Made by a program: the position numbers and the translations under genes. Below the pieces are notes generated by a model. That model was not told the origin of the DNA. It did no database searches and saw only the letters and a list, made by a program, of their open reading frames with translations. From Streptomyces sp. NBC_00572 (GTDB lineage: Bacteria; Actinomycetota; Actinomycetes; Streptomycetales; Streptomycetaceae), in contig NZ_JAPENX010000001.1 of NCBI RefSeq assembly GCF_026341815.1, forward strand, positions 1,240,001 to 1,304,000: a DNA stretch of 64,000 nucleotides, given 5' to 3'. Positions 45,178 through 55,432 of the stretch are shown piece after piece; position 1 is the first letter of the stretch, and each line of letters opens with the position of its first letter.

Positions 45178-45250
45178 CTCCCCCGACTGGACTCGAACCA
45201 GTAACCCTCCGGTTAACAGCCGAATGCTCTGCCAATTGAGCTACAGGGGA
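45178..45250 (-). tRNA. tRNA-Asn (GUU), second of pair
   Basis: 73-base cloverleaf with acceptor TCCCCTG/CGGGGGA, D-loop AGCTCAATTGGCAGAGC, anticodon loop CTGTTAA and T-arm CTGGTTCGAGTCCAG. The discriminator is G; no CCA is encoded. It is transcribed after the copy at 45256 with only five bases between. The two differ in the anticodon stem and variable-loop region. Confidence 0.95.
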
Positions 45251-45255
45251 TCGCG

Positions 45256-45328
45256 CTCCCCCGACTGGACTCGAACCAGTAACCTGCCGGTTAACAGCCG
45301 GCTGCTCTGCCAATTGAGCTACAGGGGA
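45256..45328 (-). tRNA. tRNA-Asn (GUU), first of pair
   Basis: 73-base cloverleaf nearly identical to the neighbour at 45178, with anticodon loop CTGTTAA on stem CCGG-type pairs and the same acceptor and T-arm. Tandem duplicate tRNA-Asn genes with one shared terminator imply a single precursor. Confidence 0.95.
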
Positions 45329-45497
45329 TTGCTGCGTTGCACCGAACGTACCCAGTCCGGCTGAACCGGGAGGGCGCTCGCTCGCTGCGAGACATACATT
45401 AGCGCAAGCAGGGGGGTGCTCCGCCAATCGGTATCGCCGCGGGCACCGCCTGGGCATCGCGGTGCATCAGGGAAGCTCTCCAGGGAAGGTGGTGGCC

Positions 45498-45809
45498 ATG
45501 CGATACAAGCTGACGTTCGTCGTAGGACTCGCCCTCGGTTACGTGGTCGGCACGCGAGCCGGACGCGAGCGCTACGAGCAGATGAAGAAGTCCGCGAGGG
45601 AGTTCGCGCAGAACCCGGCCGTGCGCAACGCCGCCGAGTCCGCCGCCCAGACCGGGCGGCAGGTCGCGGGCAAGGCCGCGCACGCCGTGGGCGACAAGGT
45701 GGGCGACCGGCTGCCGTCCTCCGTGACCGACCGGTTCCAGGCGCTGCGCGGGCGCGGCGCGGCCAACGGGAAGGTCGAGGAAGACGAGTGGGGCACCAGC
45801 AACACCTGA
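45498..45809 (+). CDS. YtxH-like small membrane-associated protein
   Basis: 103 residues. One N-terminal hydrophobic helix (LTFVVGLALGYVVGTRAGRERYEQ) with a Gly-zipper pattern is followed by an amphipathic Ala-rich helix (AESAAQTGRQVAGKAAHAVGD). The GYVVGTRAGRERYEQMK motif is a common YtxH-type actinobacterial pattern. ATG 45498 has GGAAGGTGG upstream. Function unknown, possibly an envelope or stress role. Confidence 0.85.
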   Translation: MRYKLTFVVGLALGYVVGTRAGRERYEQMKKSAREFAQNPAVRNAAESAAQTGRQVAGKAAHAVGDKVGDRLPSSVTDRFQALRGRGAANGKVEEDEWGTSNT

Positions 45810-45839
45810 ACCGCCCCGCGTGCGGCAGAATCATGTGTC

Positions 45840-47279
45840 ATGGGGATAGTCGCAGGACTCGACAGCTCAGCGGAGTTCACACGCATCGTCGTCTGTGACA
45901 CGGACACGGGTGCCGTACTGCGGCAGGGATACGCCCCTCACCCGGGCGAACCCAAGGCCGTGGACGTCGACCCGCAGACCTGGCTGCTCTCGCTCGGGGA
46001 GGCCGCCACCGGCGGGCTCCTGGAGGGCGTGCAGGCCATCGGCGTGTCCGCGCAGCAGCACGGACTCGTACCGCTCGACGCGCAGGGCGGCCTGGTGCGG
46101 CCCGCGCTCGTCCGCAACGACAAGCGGGCCCAGGTCGCCGCCGCCGACCTCGTCGAATCCCTCGGCGGACGTCAGGCCTGGGCCGAGGCCGTCGGCTCCG
46201 TGCCCGGAGCCGGGCAGCCGGTCGCCAAGCTGCGCTGGCTGGCCCGTACCGAACCCGAGCACGCCCGGCGGATCGCGATGGTCCTCCAGCCGCACGACTG
46301 GCTGGTGTGGCAGCTCCTCGGCCGTCCCGCCCGGCGCACCACCGACCGCGGCGCCGCCTCCGGCACCGGCTACTGGTCGGCCCGCACCGGCACGTACCGC
46401 CCCGACCTCGTCGAGCTGGCCCTCGGCCACCAGGCCGTGCTGCCCGAGGTCCTCGGCCCGGCCGACGCGGCCGGCACCACGCCCGAGGGGCTCCTCATCT
46501 CCGCCGGTACGGGCGAGACGATGGCCGCCGCGCTGGGCCTCGGGCTCGGCCCCGGCGACGCGGTGGTCTCGCTCGGCGCCTCCGGCTCCGTGATGGCCGT
46601 CCACCACGAGGCCCTCGCCGATCCCGGCGGCATGATCACCTCCTTCGCCGACGCCACCGGCATGCACCTGCCCGTCGTCCACACCTCCAACGCGGTACGG
46701 GCGCTGCGCGGCACCGCCGAGATGTTGGGCGTCGACTCCCTCGAAGAGCTGTCCGCGCTGGCCCTGAAGTCGACGCCGGGAGCCTCCGGGCTCGTCCTGC
46801 TGCCCTATCTGGAGGGCGAGCGGACCCCGAACCTGCCGCACACCGCGGGCACGCTCAGCGGGCTGCGGCGCGAGTCGATGAAGCCCGAGCACCTGGCGCG
46901 GGCGGCGTTCGAGGGCATGCTCTGCGCGCTCACCGACGCCATGGACGTGCTGCGCGGGCGGGGCGTCGAGGTGCGCCGGGTCTTCCTGCTCGGCGCCGCG
47001 GCGGCCCTTCCGGCGGTGCAGGCGCTCGCGCCCGCGCTGTTCGGCGCGCAGGTCGTCGTCCCCCAGCCGGCCGATTACGCGGCGCTCGGTGCGGCGCGGC
47101 AGGCCGCCTGGGCGCTCGGGGTGGCGCGGGGCACGCTGTCGCCTTCGACTCCCCCGGCCTGGCAGGGCGCGGCCGCGCAGATCCTGGAGCCGGGCGAGGA
47201 CCTGTCCGCGGGCCAAGCGGTCCGGCAGCAGTACGCGGCGACCCGGGACCAGCTCCACCCGGGTGCGTTCGGTTCGTGA
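45840..47279 (+). CDS. FGGY-family carbohydrate kinase, xylulokinase-like
   Basis: 479 residues. FGGY fold: an N-terminal ASKHA phosphate motif (GIVAGLDSSAEFTRIVV), DRGAASGTGYWS in the substrate region, ALGLGLGPGDAVVSLGASGS, then the C-terminal ATP site (FLLGAAAALPAVQALAPALFGAQVVV, ADYAALGAARQAAWALG). It matches xylulokinases best, which phosphorylate D-xylulose, but no xylose isomerase is adjacent and the FGGY substrate is hard to call. In addition, VAQLAEQPAVNRQVT-type sequence nearby belongs to antisense tRNA, not to this gene. Confidence 0.85.
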   Translation: MGIVAGLDSSAEFTRIVVCDTDTGAVLRQGYAPHPGEPKAVDVDPQTWLLSLGEAATGGLLEGVQAIGVSAQQHGLVPLDAQGGLVRPALVRNDKRAQVAAADLVESLGGRQAWAEAVGSVPGAGQPVAKLRWLARTEPEHARRIAMVLQPHDWLVWQLLGRPARRTTDRGAASGTGYWSARTGTYRPDLVELALGHQAVLPEVLGPADAAGTTPEGLLISAGTGETMAAALGLGLGPGDAVVSLGASGSVMAVHHEALADPGGMITSFADATGMHLPVVHTSNAVRALRGTAEMLGVDSLEELSALALKSTPGASGLVLLPYLEGERTPNLPHTAGTLSGLRRESMKPEHLARAAFEGMLCALTDAMDVLRGRGVEVRRVFLLGAAAALPAVQALAPALFGAQVVVPQPADYAALGAARQAAWALGVARGTLSPSTPPAWQGAAAQILEPGEDLSAGQAVRQQYAATRDQLHPGAFGS

Positions 47280-47397
47280 CCCCGCCCCGGCCCCGGCCCC
47301 GTACGTCGGGCGTCCGTTCGTAAAGTCTTCCCCAGGCCTCGTCCCGCACCCCAAAACCGAGTCGTAACGTCCTGGGCGTGCGGGCGATAGTGGAGCC

Positions 47398-49131
47398 GTG
47401 CTCATAAGACTTCTCCGAACCCACCTCGGGCCCTATCGAAAACCCATCGCACTGCTCGTGCTGCTGCAGTTCCTGCAGACCTGCGCGAGCCTCTACCTGC
47501 CGACCCTGAACGCGGACATCATCGACAACGGTGTCGTCGACGGGGACACCGGATACATCCTGCGCTTCGGCGCCCTGATGGTCGGCGTCTCCGTCGTCCA
47601 GGTCGTCTGCAACATCGGGGCCGTGTTCTACGGCGCCCGCACCGCGTCCGCGCTCGGCCGGGACGTGCGTGCCGCGGTCTTCGACCGGGTGCAGTCGTTC
47701 TCCGCGCGGGAGCTGGGGCACTTCGGCGCGCCCTCGCTGATCACCCGCACGACCAATGACGTGCAGCAGGTCCAGATGCTGGTCCTGATGGCGTTCACCC
47801 TGATGGTCTCCGCGCCCATCATGTGTGTCGGCGGCATCGTGATGGCCCTCGGCCAGGACGTGCCGCTCTCGGGCGTGCTGCTCGCCGTGGTGCCGGTCCT
47901 CGCGATCTCGGTCTCCCTGATCGTCCGGAAGATGCGGCCGCTCTTCCGGACGATGCAGGAGCGGCTGGACACGGTGAACCGGGTGCTGCGCGAGCAGATC
48001 ACCGGCAACCGGGTGATCCGGGCGTTCGTGAAGGACGAGTACGAGGAGGAGCGGTTCCGCGGCGCCAACGCGGAGCTGACCGATGTGTCGATGGCGACCG
48101 GCCGGCTGATGGCGCTGATGTTCCCGGTCGTGATGACCGTCGTGAACATCTCCAGCGTGGCGGTCGTCTGGTTCGGCGCGCACCGCATCGACAGCGGTGG
48201 GATGCAGATCGGCGCGCTGACCGCGTTCCTCGCCTATCTGATGCAGATCGTGATGGCGGTCATGATGGCCACCTTCATGTTCATGATGGTGCCGCGGGCC
48301 GAGGTCTGCGCCGAGCGCATCGAGGAGGTCCTCGCGACCGAGTCCAGCGTGGTGCCGCCGGTGAAGCCGGTGACCGAGCTCGACCGGCGGGGGCATCTGG
48401 AGGTCCGGAGCGCGGACTTCCGGTACCCGGGCGCGGAGGAGTCCGTCCTCAAGGAGGTCGGGCTGGTCGCCCGGCCCGGTGAGACGACCGCGATCATCGG
48501 CTCGACCGGCAGCGGCAAGTCGACCCTGCTCGGCCTCGTGCCCCGGCTCTTCGACGCGACCGGTGGTGAGGTGCTCGTCGACGGCGTCGACGTGCGTGAG
48601 CTCGACCCGACGCTGATGGCGAAGACCGTGGGACTCGTGCCCCAGAAGCCGTACCTCTTCTCGGGGACGGTGGCGACGAACCTCCGGTACGGAAAGCCCG
48701 ACGCGACCGACGAAGAGCTCTGGCACGCCCTTGAGGTCGCCCAGGCCACCGACTTCGTCCGCGGGCTCGAAGCCGGCCTGAACGCGCCCATCGCACAGGG
48801 CGGCACCAACGTCTCCGGCGGGCAGCGGCAGCGGCTCGCCATCGCGCGGACCCTGGTGCAGCGCCCGGAGATCTATCTCTTCGACGACTCGTTCTCCGCG
48901 CTCGACTACGAGACGGACGCCCTGCTCCGGGCGGCACTCGCCCGGGAGACGGCGGACTCGACGGTCGTGATCGTCGCCCAGCGGGTCTCCACCATCCGGG
49001 AGGCCGACCGGATCGTCGTCCTCGACGAGGGCCGTGTCGTCGGCACCGGACGGCACCAGGAGCTGATGGCGGACAACGAGACGTACCGGGAGATCGTCCT
49101 CTCCCAGCTCACCGAGGCGGAGGCAGCCTGA
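47398..49131 (+). CDS. ABC exporter half-transporter with degenerate ATP site
   Basis: 577 residues: six transmembrane helices then an NBD. Walker A GSTGSGKST (Lys374), signature VSGGQRQR (472-479), and Walker B EIYLFDD where Asp497 stands in place of the catalytic Glu. The switch His is replaced by Gln528 (VAQRVST). The same two changes mark the degenerate-site subunit of heterodimeric exporters such as TM287. GTG 47398 lies 118 bases past the kinase gene. Its stop shares one base with the next ATG, so the two half-transporters are coupled. Confidence 0.92.
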   Translation: MLIRLLRTHLGPYRKPIALLVLLQFLQTCASLYLPTLNADIIDNGVVDGDTGYILRFGALMVGVSVVQVVCNIGAVFYGARTASALGRDVRAAVFDRVQSFSARELGHFGAPSLITRTTNDVQQVQMLVLMAFTLMVSAPIMCVGGIVMALGQDVPLSGVLLAVVPVLAISVSLIVRKMRPLFRTMQERLDTVNRVLREQITGNRVIRAFVKDEYEEERFRGANAELTDVSMATGRLMALMFPVVMTVVNISSVAVVWFGAHRIDSGGMQIGALTAFLAYLMQIVMAVMMATFMFMMVPRAEVCAERIEEVLATESSVVPPVKPVTELDRRGHLEVRSADFRYPGAEESVLKEVGLVARPGETTAIIGSTGSGKSTLLGLVPRLFDATGGEVLVDGVDVRELDPTLMAKTVGLVPQKPYLFSGTVATNLRYGKPDATDEELWHALEVAQATDFVRGLEAGLNAPIAQGGTNVSGGQRQRLAIARTLVQRPEIYLFDDSFSALDYETDALLRAALARETADSTVVIVAQRVSTIREADRIVVLDEGRVVGTGRHQELMADNETYREIVLSQLTEAEAA

Positions 49132-51083
49132 TGGCCGGTCCTGGCGGACGCATGATGGCCGGTGGCGGCCCCGACCAGCGGTCGATGGACTTCAAGGGCT
49201 CGGGCAAGCGGCTGCTGAAGCAGCTGGCGCCCGAGCGCGGTGCGCTCTGGGTGATGCTGATCGCCGGTGTGCTGTCGGTGGCGGCCTCCGTGGTCGGCCC
49301 GAAGATCCTCGGCAAGGCGACCGACCTCGTCTTCGCGGGCGTCATCGGGCACCAGTTCGAGAGCGGCACGAAGGCGGAGGCGATCGAGCAGGTGCGGGCC
49401 GGGGGTGACTCCGGCATGGCGGACATGCTGACCGGGGTCGACTTCACGCCGGGGCAGGGGATCGACTTCTCCGCCGTCGGCGACGTGCTGCTCGTTGTCC
49501 TCGGCGTGTACGTGGCGGCGGGCCTGCTGATGCTGGTCTCCACCCGGATGTCGATCAAGGTGATCAACCGGACGGTCTACCGGATGCGGGAGGACGTCCA
49601 GACGAAGCTGGCGCGGCTCCCCCTGTCCTACTTCGACAAGGCCAAGCGCGGCGAGGTGCTGTCGCGGGCGACCAACGACATCGACAACATCTCGCAGACC
49701 CTCCAGCAGTCGATGGGCCAGCTGATCAACTCGCTGCTCACCATCGTCGGCGTGCTCGCGATGATGTTCTGGATCTCCCCGCTGCTCGCGCTCGTGGCGC
49801 TGGTGACGGTGCCGGTCTCGGTCTTCGTCGCGGCGAAGATCGGCAAGCGCTCGCAGCCGCACTTCGTGCAGCAGTGGAAGTCCACGGGCACGCTCAACGC
49901 GCACGTGGAGGAGATGTACAGCGGGCACAACCTGGTGAAGGTCTTCGGCCGGCAGGAGGAGTCCGCGAAGGACTTCCGCGAGCAGAACGAGGCGCTGTAC
50001 GAGGCCGGGTTCAAGGCCCAGTTCAACAGCGGCGTGATGCAGCCGGTGATGTTCTTCCTCTCGAACATAAATTACGTCCTGGTGGCCGTGGTCGGCGGTC
50101 TGCGGGTGGCGAGCGGCACGCTCTCCATCGGTGACGTCCAGGCTTTCATCCAGTACTCGCGCCAGTTCTCGATGCCGCTGACGCAGGTCGCGTCGATGGC
50201 CAACCTGGTGCAGTCGGGCGTCGCCTCGGCCGAGCGGATCTTCGAGCTGCTCGACGCCGAGGAGCAGGAGCCGGACGCACCGGCCGACGAGCTGGGGGCA
50301 TCCCCGGCCGACGGCTGGCGGACGGCCGACCTCAAGGGGAAGGTCGCCCTGGAGGGCGTCTCCTTCCGCTACGAGGCCGACAAGCCGCTCATCGAGGACC
50401 TGTCGCTCACGGTGGAGCCGGGCCAGACGGTCGCGATCGTCGGCCCGACGGGCGCCGGCAAGACGACCCTGGTGAACCTGCTCATGCGGTTCTACGAGGT
50501 GACGGGCGGCCGGATCACCCTCGACGGGGCGGACATCGCCAAGATGTCCCGGGAGCAGCTGCGGACCGGGATCGGCATGGTCCTCCAGGACACCTGGCTG
50601 TTCGGCGGCACCATCGCGGACAACATCGCGTACGGCGCCACGCGCGCGGTGACCCGGGCGGAGATCGAGGAGGCGGCGCGGGCCGCCCACGCCGACCGGT
50701 TCGTCCGCACCCTGCCCGACGGCTACGACACGGTCATCGACGACGACGGGGCGGGGGTCAGCGCGGGCGAGAAGCAGCTGATCACCATCGCGCGGGCGTT
50801 CCTGTCCGACCCGGTGATCCTCGTCCTCGACGAGGCCACCAGCTCGGTCGACACCCGTACCGAGGTCCTCATCCAGAAGGCGATGGCCCGACTGGCCCAC
50901 GGGCGTACGTCGTTCGTGATCGCGCACCGGCTCTCCACGATCCGGGACGCGGACGTGATCCTGGTGATGGAGAACGGCTCGATCGTCGAACAGGGCACGC
51001 ACGAGGAGCTGTTGTCGTCCGGCGGGGCCTACGCCCGTTTGTACGCGGCACAGTTCGCGCAGGCGGTCGCGGAGGTCGACTGA
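49131..51083 (+). CDS. ABC exporter half-transporter with intact ATP hydrolysis site
   Basis: 650 residues. After a short N-terminus (MAGPGGRMMAGGGPDQRSMD) come six helices with an unusually long loop near residues 55-110, then an NBD with Walker A GPTGAGKTT, Walker B VILVLDEATSSVD (Glu present) and switch His (IAHRLST). The signature is changed to GVSAGEKQL, which would face the degenerate Walker A of the partner. It therefore complements the preceding subunit, leaving one catalytic site per heterodimer. Exported substrate unknown. Confidence 0.92.
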   Translation: MAGPGGRMMAGGGPDQRSMDFKGSGKRLLKQLAPERGALWVMLIAGVLSVAASVVGPKILGKATDLVFAGVIGHQFESGTKAEAIEQVRAGGDSGMADMLTGVDFTPGQGIDFSAVGDVLLVVLGVYVAAGLLMLVSTRMSIKVINRTVYRMREDVQTKLARLPLSYFDKAKRGEVLSRATNDIDNISQTLQQSMGQLINSLLTIVGVLAMMFWISPLLALVALVTVPVSVFVAAKIGKRSQPHFVQQWKSTGTLNAHVEEMYSGHNLVKVFGRQEESAKDFREQNEALYEAGFKAQFNSGVMQPVMFFLSNINYVLVAVVGGLRVASGTLSIGDVQAFIQYSRQFSMPLTQVASMANLVQSGVASAERIFELLDAEEQEPDAPADELGASPADGWRTADLKGKVALEGVSFRYEADKPLIEDLSLTVEPGQTVAIVGPTGAGKTTLVNLLMRFYEVTGGRITLDGADIAKMSREQLRTGIGMVLQDTWLFGGTIADNIAYGATRAVTRAEIEEAARAAHADRFVRTLPDGYDTVIDDDGAGVSAGEKQLITIARAFLSDPVILVLDEATSSVDTRTEVLIQKAMARLAHGRTSFVIAHRLSTIRDADVILVMENGSIVEQGTHEELLSSGGAYARLYAAQFAQAVAEVD

Positions 51084-51090
51084 ACGGGCA

Positions 51091-51127
51091 TGTGACCCAT
51101 GCCGCATGATGTGCGGCATGGGTCACA
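51091..51127. promoter_or_regulatory. 16-base inverted repeat over the TerD-protein start
   Basis: Perfect arms TGTGACCCATGCCGCA (51091-51106) and TGCGGCATGGGTCACA (51112-51127), 5-base loop. The loop and right arm contain three candidate ATG codons (51106, 51109, 51118). It could end the ABC transcript, hide the start codon, or bind a regulator. Confidence 0.75.
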
Positions 51128-52349
51128 CAACCGAGAGTTCCTGGGTGCCGTCGGTACCCCTGCGGGTGGACGTCGAGGGTACGGAGCTGGCGGCTCTGCT
51201 GCTGGGTGCGGACGGCCGGGTCCGGGGCGACGCGGACATGGTCTTCGAGGGTCAGCCGGTCCATCCCTCCGGCGCGGTCCGGCACGAACCGGCTTCGCTG
51301 GTCATCGAGTTGGGCGCGGTGGAGGCGACCGTCGAACGGATCGTCGTCGCCGGGTCGGCGGGCGCCGGTGTCCTGTCGGCGATCGCGCCGAACGGGGATG
51401 CGGTGGCCTCGTGCACGGTGACGGGCGCGCCGGACGCGGCGGCCGTCGCCTTCGCCGAGTTCTTCCGGGAGTCGGGCGGCTGGAAGTTCACACGGATCGG
51501 CCAGGGGTACGCCTCCGGGCTCGCCGGGCTCGTCACGGAGTACGGCGTCGAGGTGGAGGGCTACGAGCCGGAGACGGCCGTCGCCGGTCCCGTACCGCTG
51601 ACCGGGGTGGCGAAGGTGCCGGGCCAGGCGCCGCCCAGGGAGGGCGCGCCCGCCGTCGGGGAACCGGTCGGGGCGCCCGCCGCCGCGGGCCCGGTCGGGG
51701 CGCCCGCCGCCGCGAGGCCGTTCCCGCCGGCCGACCGGCCGTACGAGCTCGTCGAGGGCTGGGAGTTCGGCCCCGTCTTCGAACCTCTCGTCGCCGAGGG
51801 CTTCGGCAATGACGTGATCGCCCTCGACGACCGGGTCGGGGACGGCCCCGTCCTCGTCGAGGTCGCGCAGGAGGGCCGAGGGTACCTGGGCCTCTTCACA
51901 CTCGACCGGCGCAACAAGGACGAGAGCGACTTCCTCCTCAACGACCTCCTGCCCGAGTTCCGGGGCAGCACGTTCGCCCAGGTTCCCAAGGGCAGGCCGC
52001 TGCGCATGCGGCTCGACGCCGAGAACCGCTGGATCCTGCGGGTGAAGCCCCTCGCCGCCGCCCGCCGTCTTGAGGGAACGCTGCACGGCTACGGCCCCGA
52101 GCTGCTTCTCTACCTCGGCAATGGGGCGGACCTCCGGGTGGACGTCCAGGGCAGCCCTGAGGACGGCCGCGGCTATGCCGGCATCCAGAGCTACGAGGTC
52201 GAGGGCCGCACCGGTGGAGGTCTGCCCCACATGGACCTGCTCCTCAACGAGATCGGGCCGCTCCGGCAGACCGTCCCGGTCCCGCGGGGGCCGCAGCTGC
52301 TGCACCTGCGCGCCGAGGGATCGTGGACGTTCACCGTCAAGGAGCTGGA

Positions 52350-52353
<4 letters not shown>
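51118..52353 (+). CDS. TerD-domain protein with C-terminal repeat modules
   Basis: 411 residues. An N-terminal TerD-like domain ([37 protein letters not shown], later [24 protein letters not shown]) precedes a Pro/Ala linker with repeated VGAPAAA units and two related C-terminal beta modules (about 230-320 and 320-411). TerD domains bind Ca2+ and act in tellurite and stress response complexes. Start uncertain: ATG 51118, 51109 and 51106 are all inside a perfect hairpin. Its stop overlaps the convergent hrdA stop. Confidence 0.82.
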
Positions 52354-53363
<1,010 letters not shown>

Positions 53364-53510
53364 GGCGGGCGACCTCCAGGGGGGTGATCGCTGCCGGTCC
53401 GGGGGCGTAGGGCAGCGGGACGACACCGCTACCCAGTGTGGGGTACGACACAGTGCACCCACGAGGGGCGTGCGGTGACTTTTTGAGACCGGGGCGTGAC
53501 TGACCGTGCG

Positions 53511-55403
53511 TCAGAGGGCGGCGGCGCCGTTGTTCCGCAGGGACTGGCCGTACTGGGTGAGGACCCAGAGTTCGTTCTGGACGGCGGCGGCCTGTTCGGG
53601 GTCGCCCTGGGCGCCGAGGCGGGCCAGGGTGCCCTGGACGTCGCGGATGCGGCGGTCGACGGCGCGGAGGCGGACGGTGACGAGCTGGTCGCCGGCGTAG
53701 GCCTCATCGACGTTCTTGGCGAAGATCGTCTCGACGGCGAGTTCGGTGACGAGGGCGCGCACGGTGTCGTTGGGCGCGGCCTCGCGGACGGTGTCGAGGT
53801 AGTCGGAGGGGGCTCCGGTGGCGCCGCCGGCATCGTGGACGCACTGGCGGACGGCCGCGTACGGCGGGGCGGTGAACTCGTCCGCGCCGTAGGCGTCGAA
53901 GGCCGGGGAGACGAGTTCGGGGCGCTGGAGGGCGAGCTTGAGGAGTTCGCGCTCGGTGCGGTGGGCGGGGCTGCGCAGGTTGAGCGCGGGCCCGGAGGAC
54001 GCCGTGGCCGGGGCTCCGGTGTCGTAGCCGCGCTGCGGGGTCTGCTGCTGCGCGGGGCCCTTGCCGCCGCGGTCGCGGGCCCAGCGGGCGAGCTGGGCGA
54101 CCCGCTTGACGACGAACTGGGTGTCGAGGATGCCGAGCATGCCGGCGAGTTGGACGGCGACCTCGTGCTGCGCGCCGATGTTCTTGATGCGGGCGACGAC
54201 GGGGGCGGCCTCGTCGAGGGCGGCGGCGCGCCCGGCCGGGGTCTCCAGGTCGTAGCGCTTCACGATCTGGCGGAGGGCGAACTCGAAGAGCGGGGTGCGG
54301 GGCTCGGCCAGTTCCGCGACGGCCGCGTCGCCCTTGGCGAGCCGCAGGTCGCAGGGGTCCATGCCGTCGGGGGCGATGGCGATGTACGTCTCGGCGGCGA
54401 ACTTCTGGTCGTCCTCGAAGGCGCGCAGGGCGGCCTTCTGGCCGGCGGCGTCGCCGTCGAAGGTGAAGATGACCCGGGCCGAGCCGTTGTCCATGAGGAG
54501 CCGACGGAGGATCTTGATGTGGTCGCCGCCGAAGGCGGTGCCGCAGGTGGCGATGGCGGTGGTGACCCCGGCGAGGTGGCAGGCCATGACGTCGGTGTAG
54601 CCCTCGACGACGACGGCCCGGCTGACCTTGGCGATGTCCTTCTTGGCCAGGTCGATGCCGTAGAGCACCTGGGACTTCTTGTAGATCGGGGTCTCGGGGG
54701 TGTTGAGGTACTTGGGCCCGTTGTCGTCGTCGCGGAGCTTGCGCGCGCCGAAGCCGACGATCTCGCCGCCGACATCCTTGATCGGCCACATGAGGCGGCC
54801 GCGGAAGCGGTCGATGGGGCCGCGGCGGCCGTCCTGGGAGAGCCCGGAGAGGATCAGTTCCTTGTCGGAGAAGCCCTTGCCGCGCAGGAAGCGGGTGAGG
54901 TGGTCCCAGCCGGCCGGGGAGTAGCCGACGCCGAAGTGCGCGGCGGCGGCCTGGTCGAAGCCGCGCTCGGCGAGGAACTTGCGGCCGATCTCGGCCTCGG
55001 GCGAGTCGAGTTGGTCGATGTAGAACTGGGCGGCGACCTTGTGGGCCTCGACCAGGCGGATGCGCTCTCCGCGCTGGTGGCCGGGGTTGTAGCCGCCCTC
55101 CTCGTACCGCAGGGTGATGCCCGCCTTGGCGGCGAGGCGCTCGACCGTCTCCGAGAAGGAGAGGTGGTCGATCTTCATCACGAAGGCGATGGTGTCGCCG
55201 CCCTCCTGGCAGCCGAAGCAGTGGAAGAGTCCCTTGCTGGGGCTGACCTGGAAGGAGGGCGACTTCTCGTCGTGGAAGGGGCAGAGACCCTTGAGGTTTC
55301 CGCCGCCCGCGTTGCGGAGCTGGAGGTACTCGGACACGACGGCGTCGATCGGGACCGCGTCCCGGACCGCCTTCACGTCGTCATCGTTGATCCTGCCTGC
55401 CAC
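53511..55403 (-). CDS. dnaG: DNA primase
   Basis: 630 residues, normal size. The CHC2 zinc-binding domain has Cys41, His44, Cys62 and Cys65. The RNA polymerase core holds the TOPRIM motifs VVVEGYTDVMA and FDGDAAGQ, and the C-terminal helicase-binding domain follows after a Gln/Gly-rich linker (about 445-480). It makes RNA primers for replication with DnaB helicase. ATG 55403 opens MAGRINDDDVKAVRDAVPIDAVV, a typical actinobacterial primase start. hrdA lies 147 bases downstream and could be cotranscribed, echoing the dnaG-rpoD link of other bacteria. Confidence 0.97.
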   Translation of the reverse strand: MAGRINDDDVKAVRDAVPIDAVVSEYLQLRNAGGGNLKGLCPFHDEKSPSFQVSPSKGLFHCFGCQEGGDTIAFVMKIDHLSFSETVERLAAKAGITLRYEEGGYNPGHQRGERIRLVEAHKVAAQFYIDQLDSPEAEIGRKFLAERGFDQAAAAHFGVGYSPAGWDHLTRFLRGKGFSDKELILSGLSQDGRRGPIDRFRGRLMWPIKDVGGEIVGFGARKLRDDDNGPKYLNTPETPIYKKSQVLYGIDLAKKDIAKVSRAVVVEGYTDVMACHLAGVTTAIATCGTAFGGDHIKILRRLLMDNGSARVIFTFDGDAAGQKAALRAFEDDQKFAAETYIAIAPDGMDPCDLRLAKGDAAVAELAEPRTPLFEFALRQIVKRYDLETPAGRAAALDEAAPVVARIKNIGAQHEVAVQLAGMLGILDTQFVVKRVAQLARWARDRGGKGPAQQQTPQRGYDTGAPATASSGPALNLRSPAHRTERELLKLALQRPELVSPAFDAYGADEFTAPPYAAVRQCVHDAGGATGAPSDYLDTVREAAPNDTVRALVTELAVETIFAKNVDEAYAGDQLVTVRLRAVDRRIRDVQGTLARLGAQGDPEQAAAVQNELWVLTQYGQSLRNNGAAAL

Positions 55404-55432
55404 GCATGAAGTCTACGGGTGACTCACCCCGA

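Noticed and set aside
45104..45364. 86-codon frame with repeated SPDWTRTSN sequence
   Set aside because: It is the antisense of the two tRNA-Asn genes; the repeat is the duplicated tRNA.
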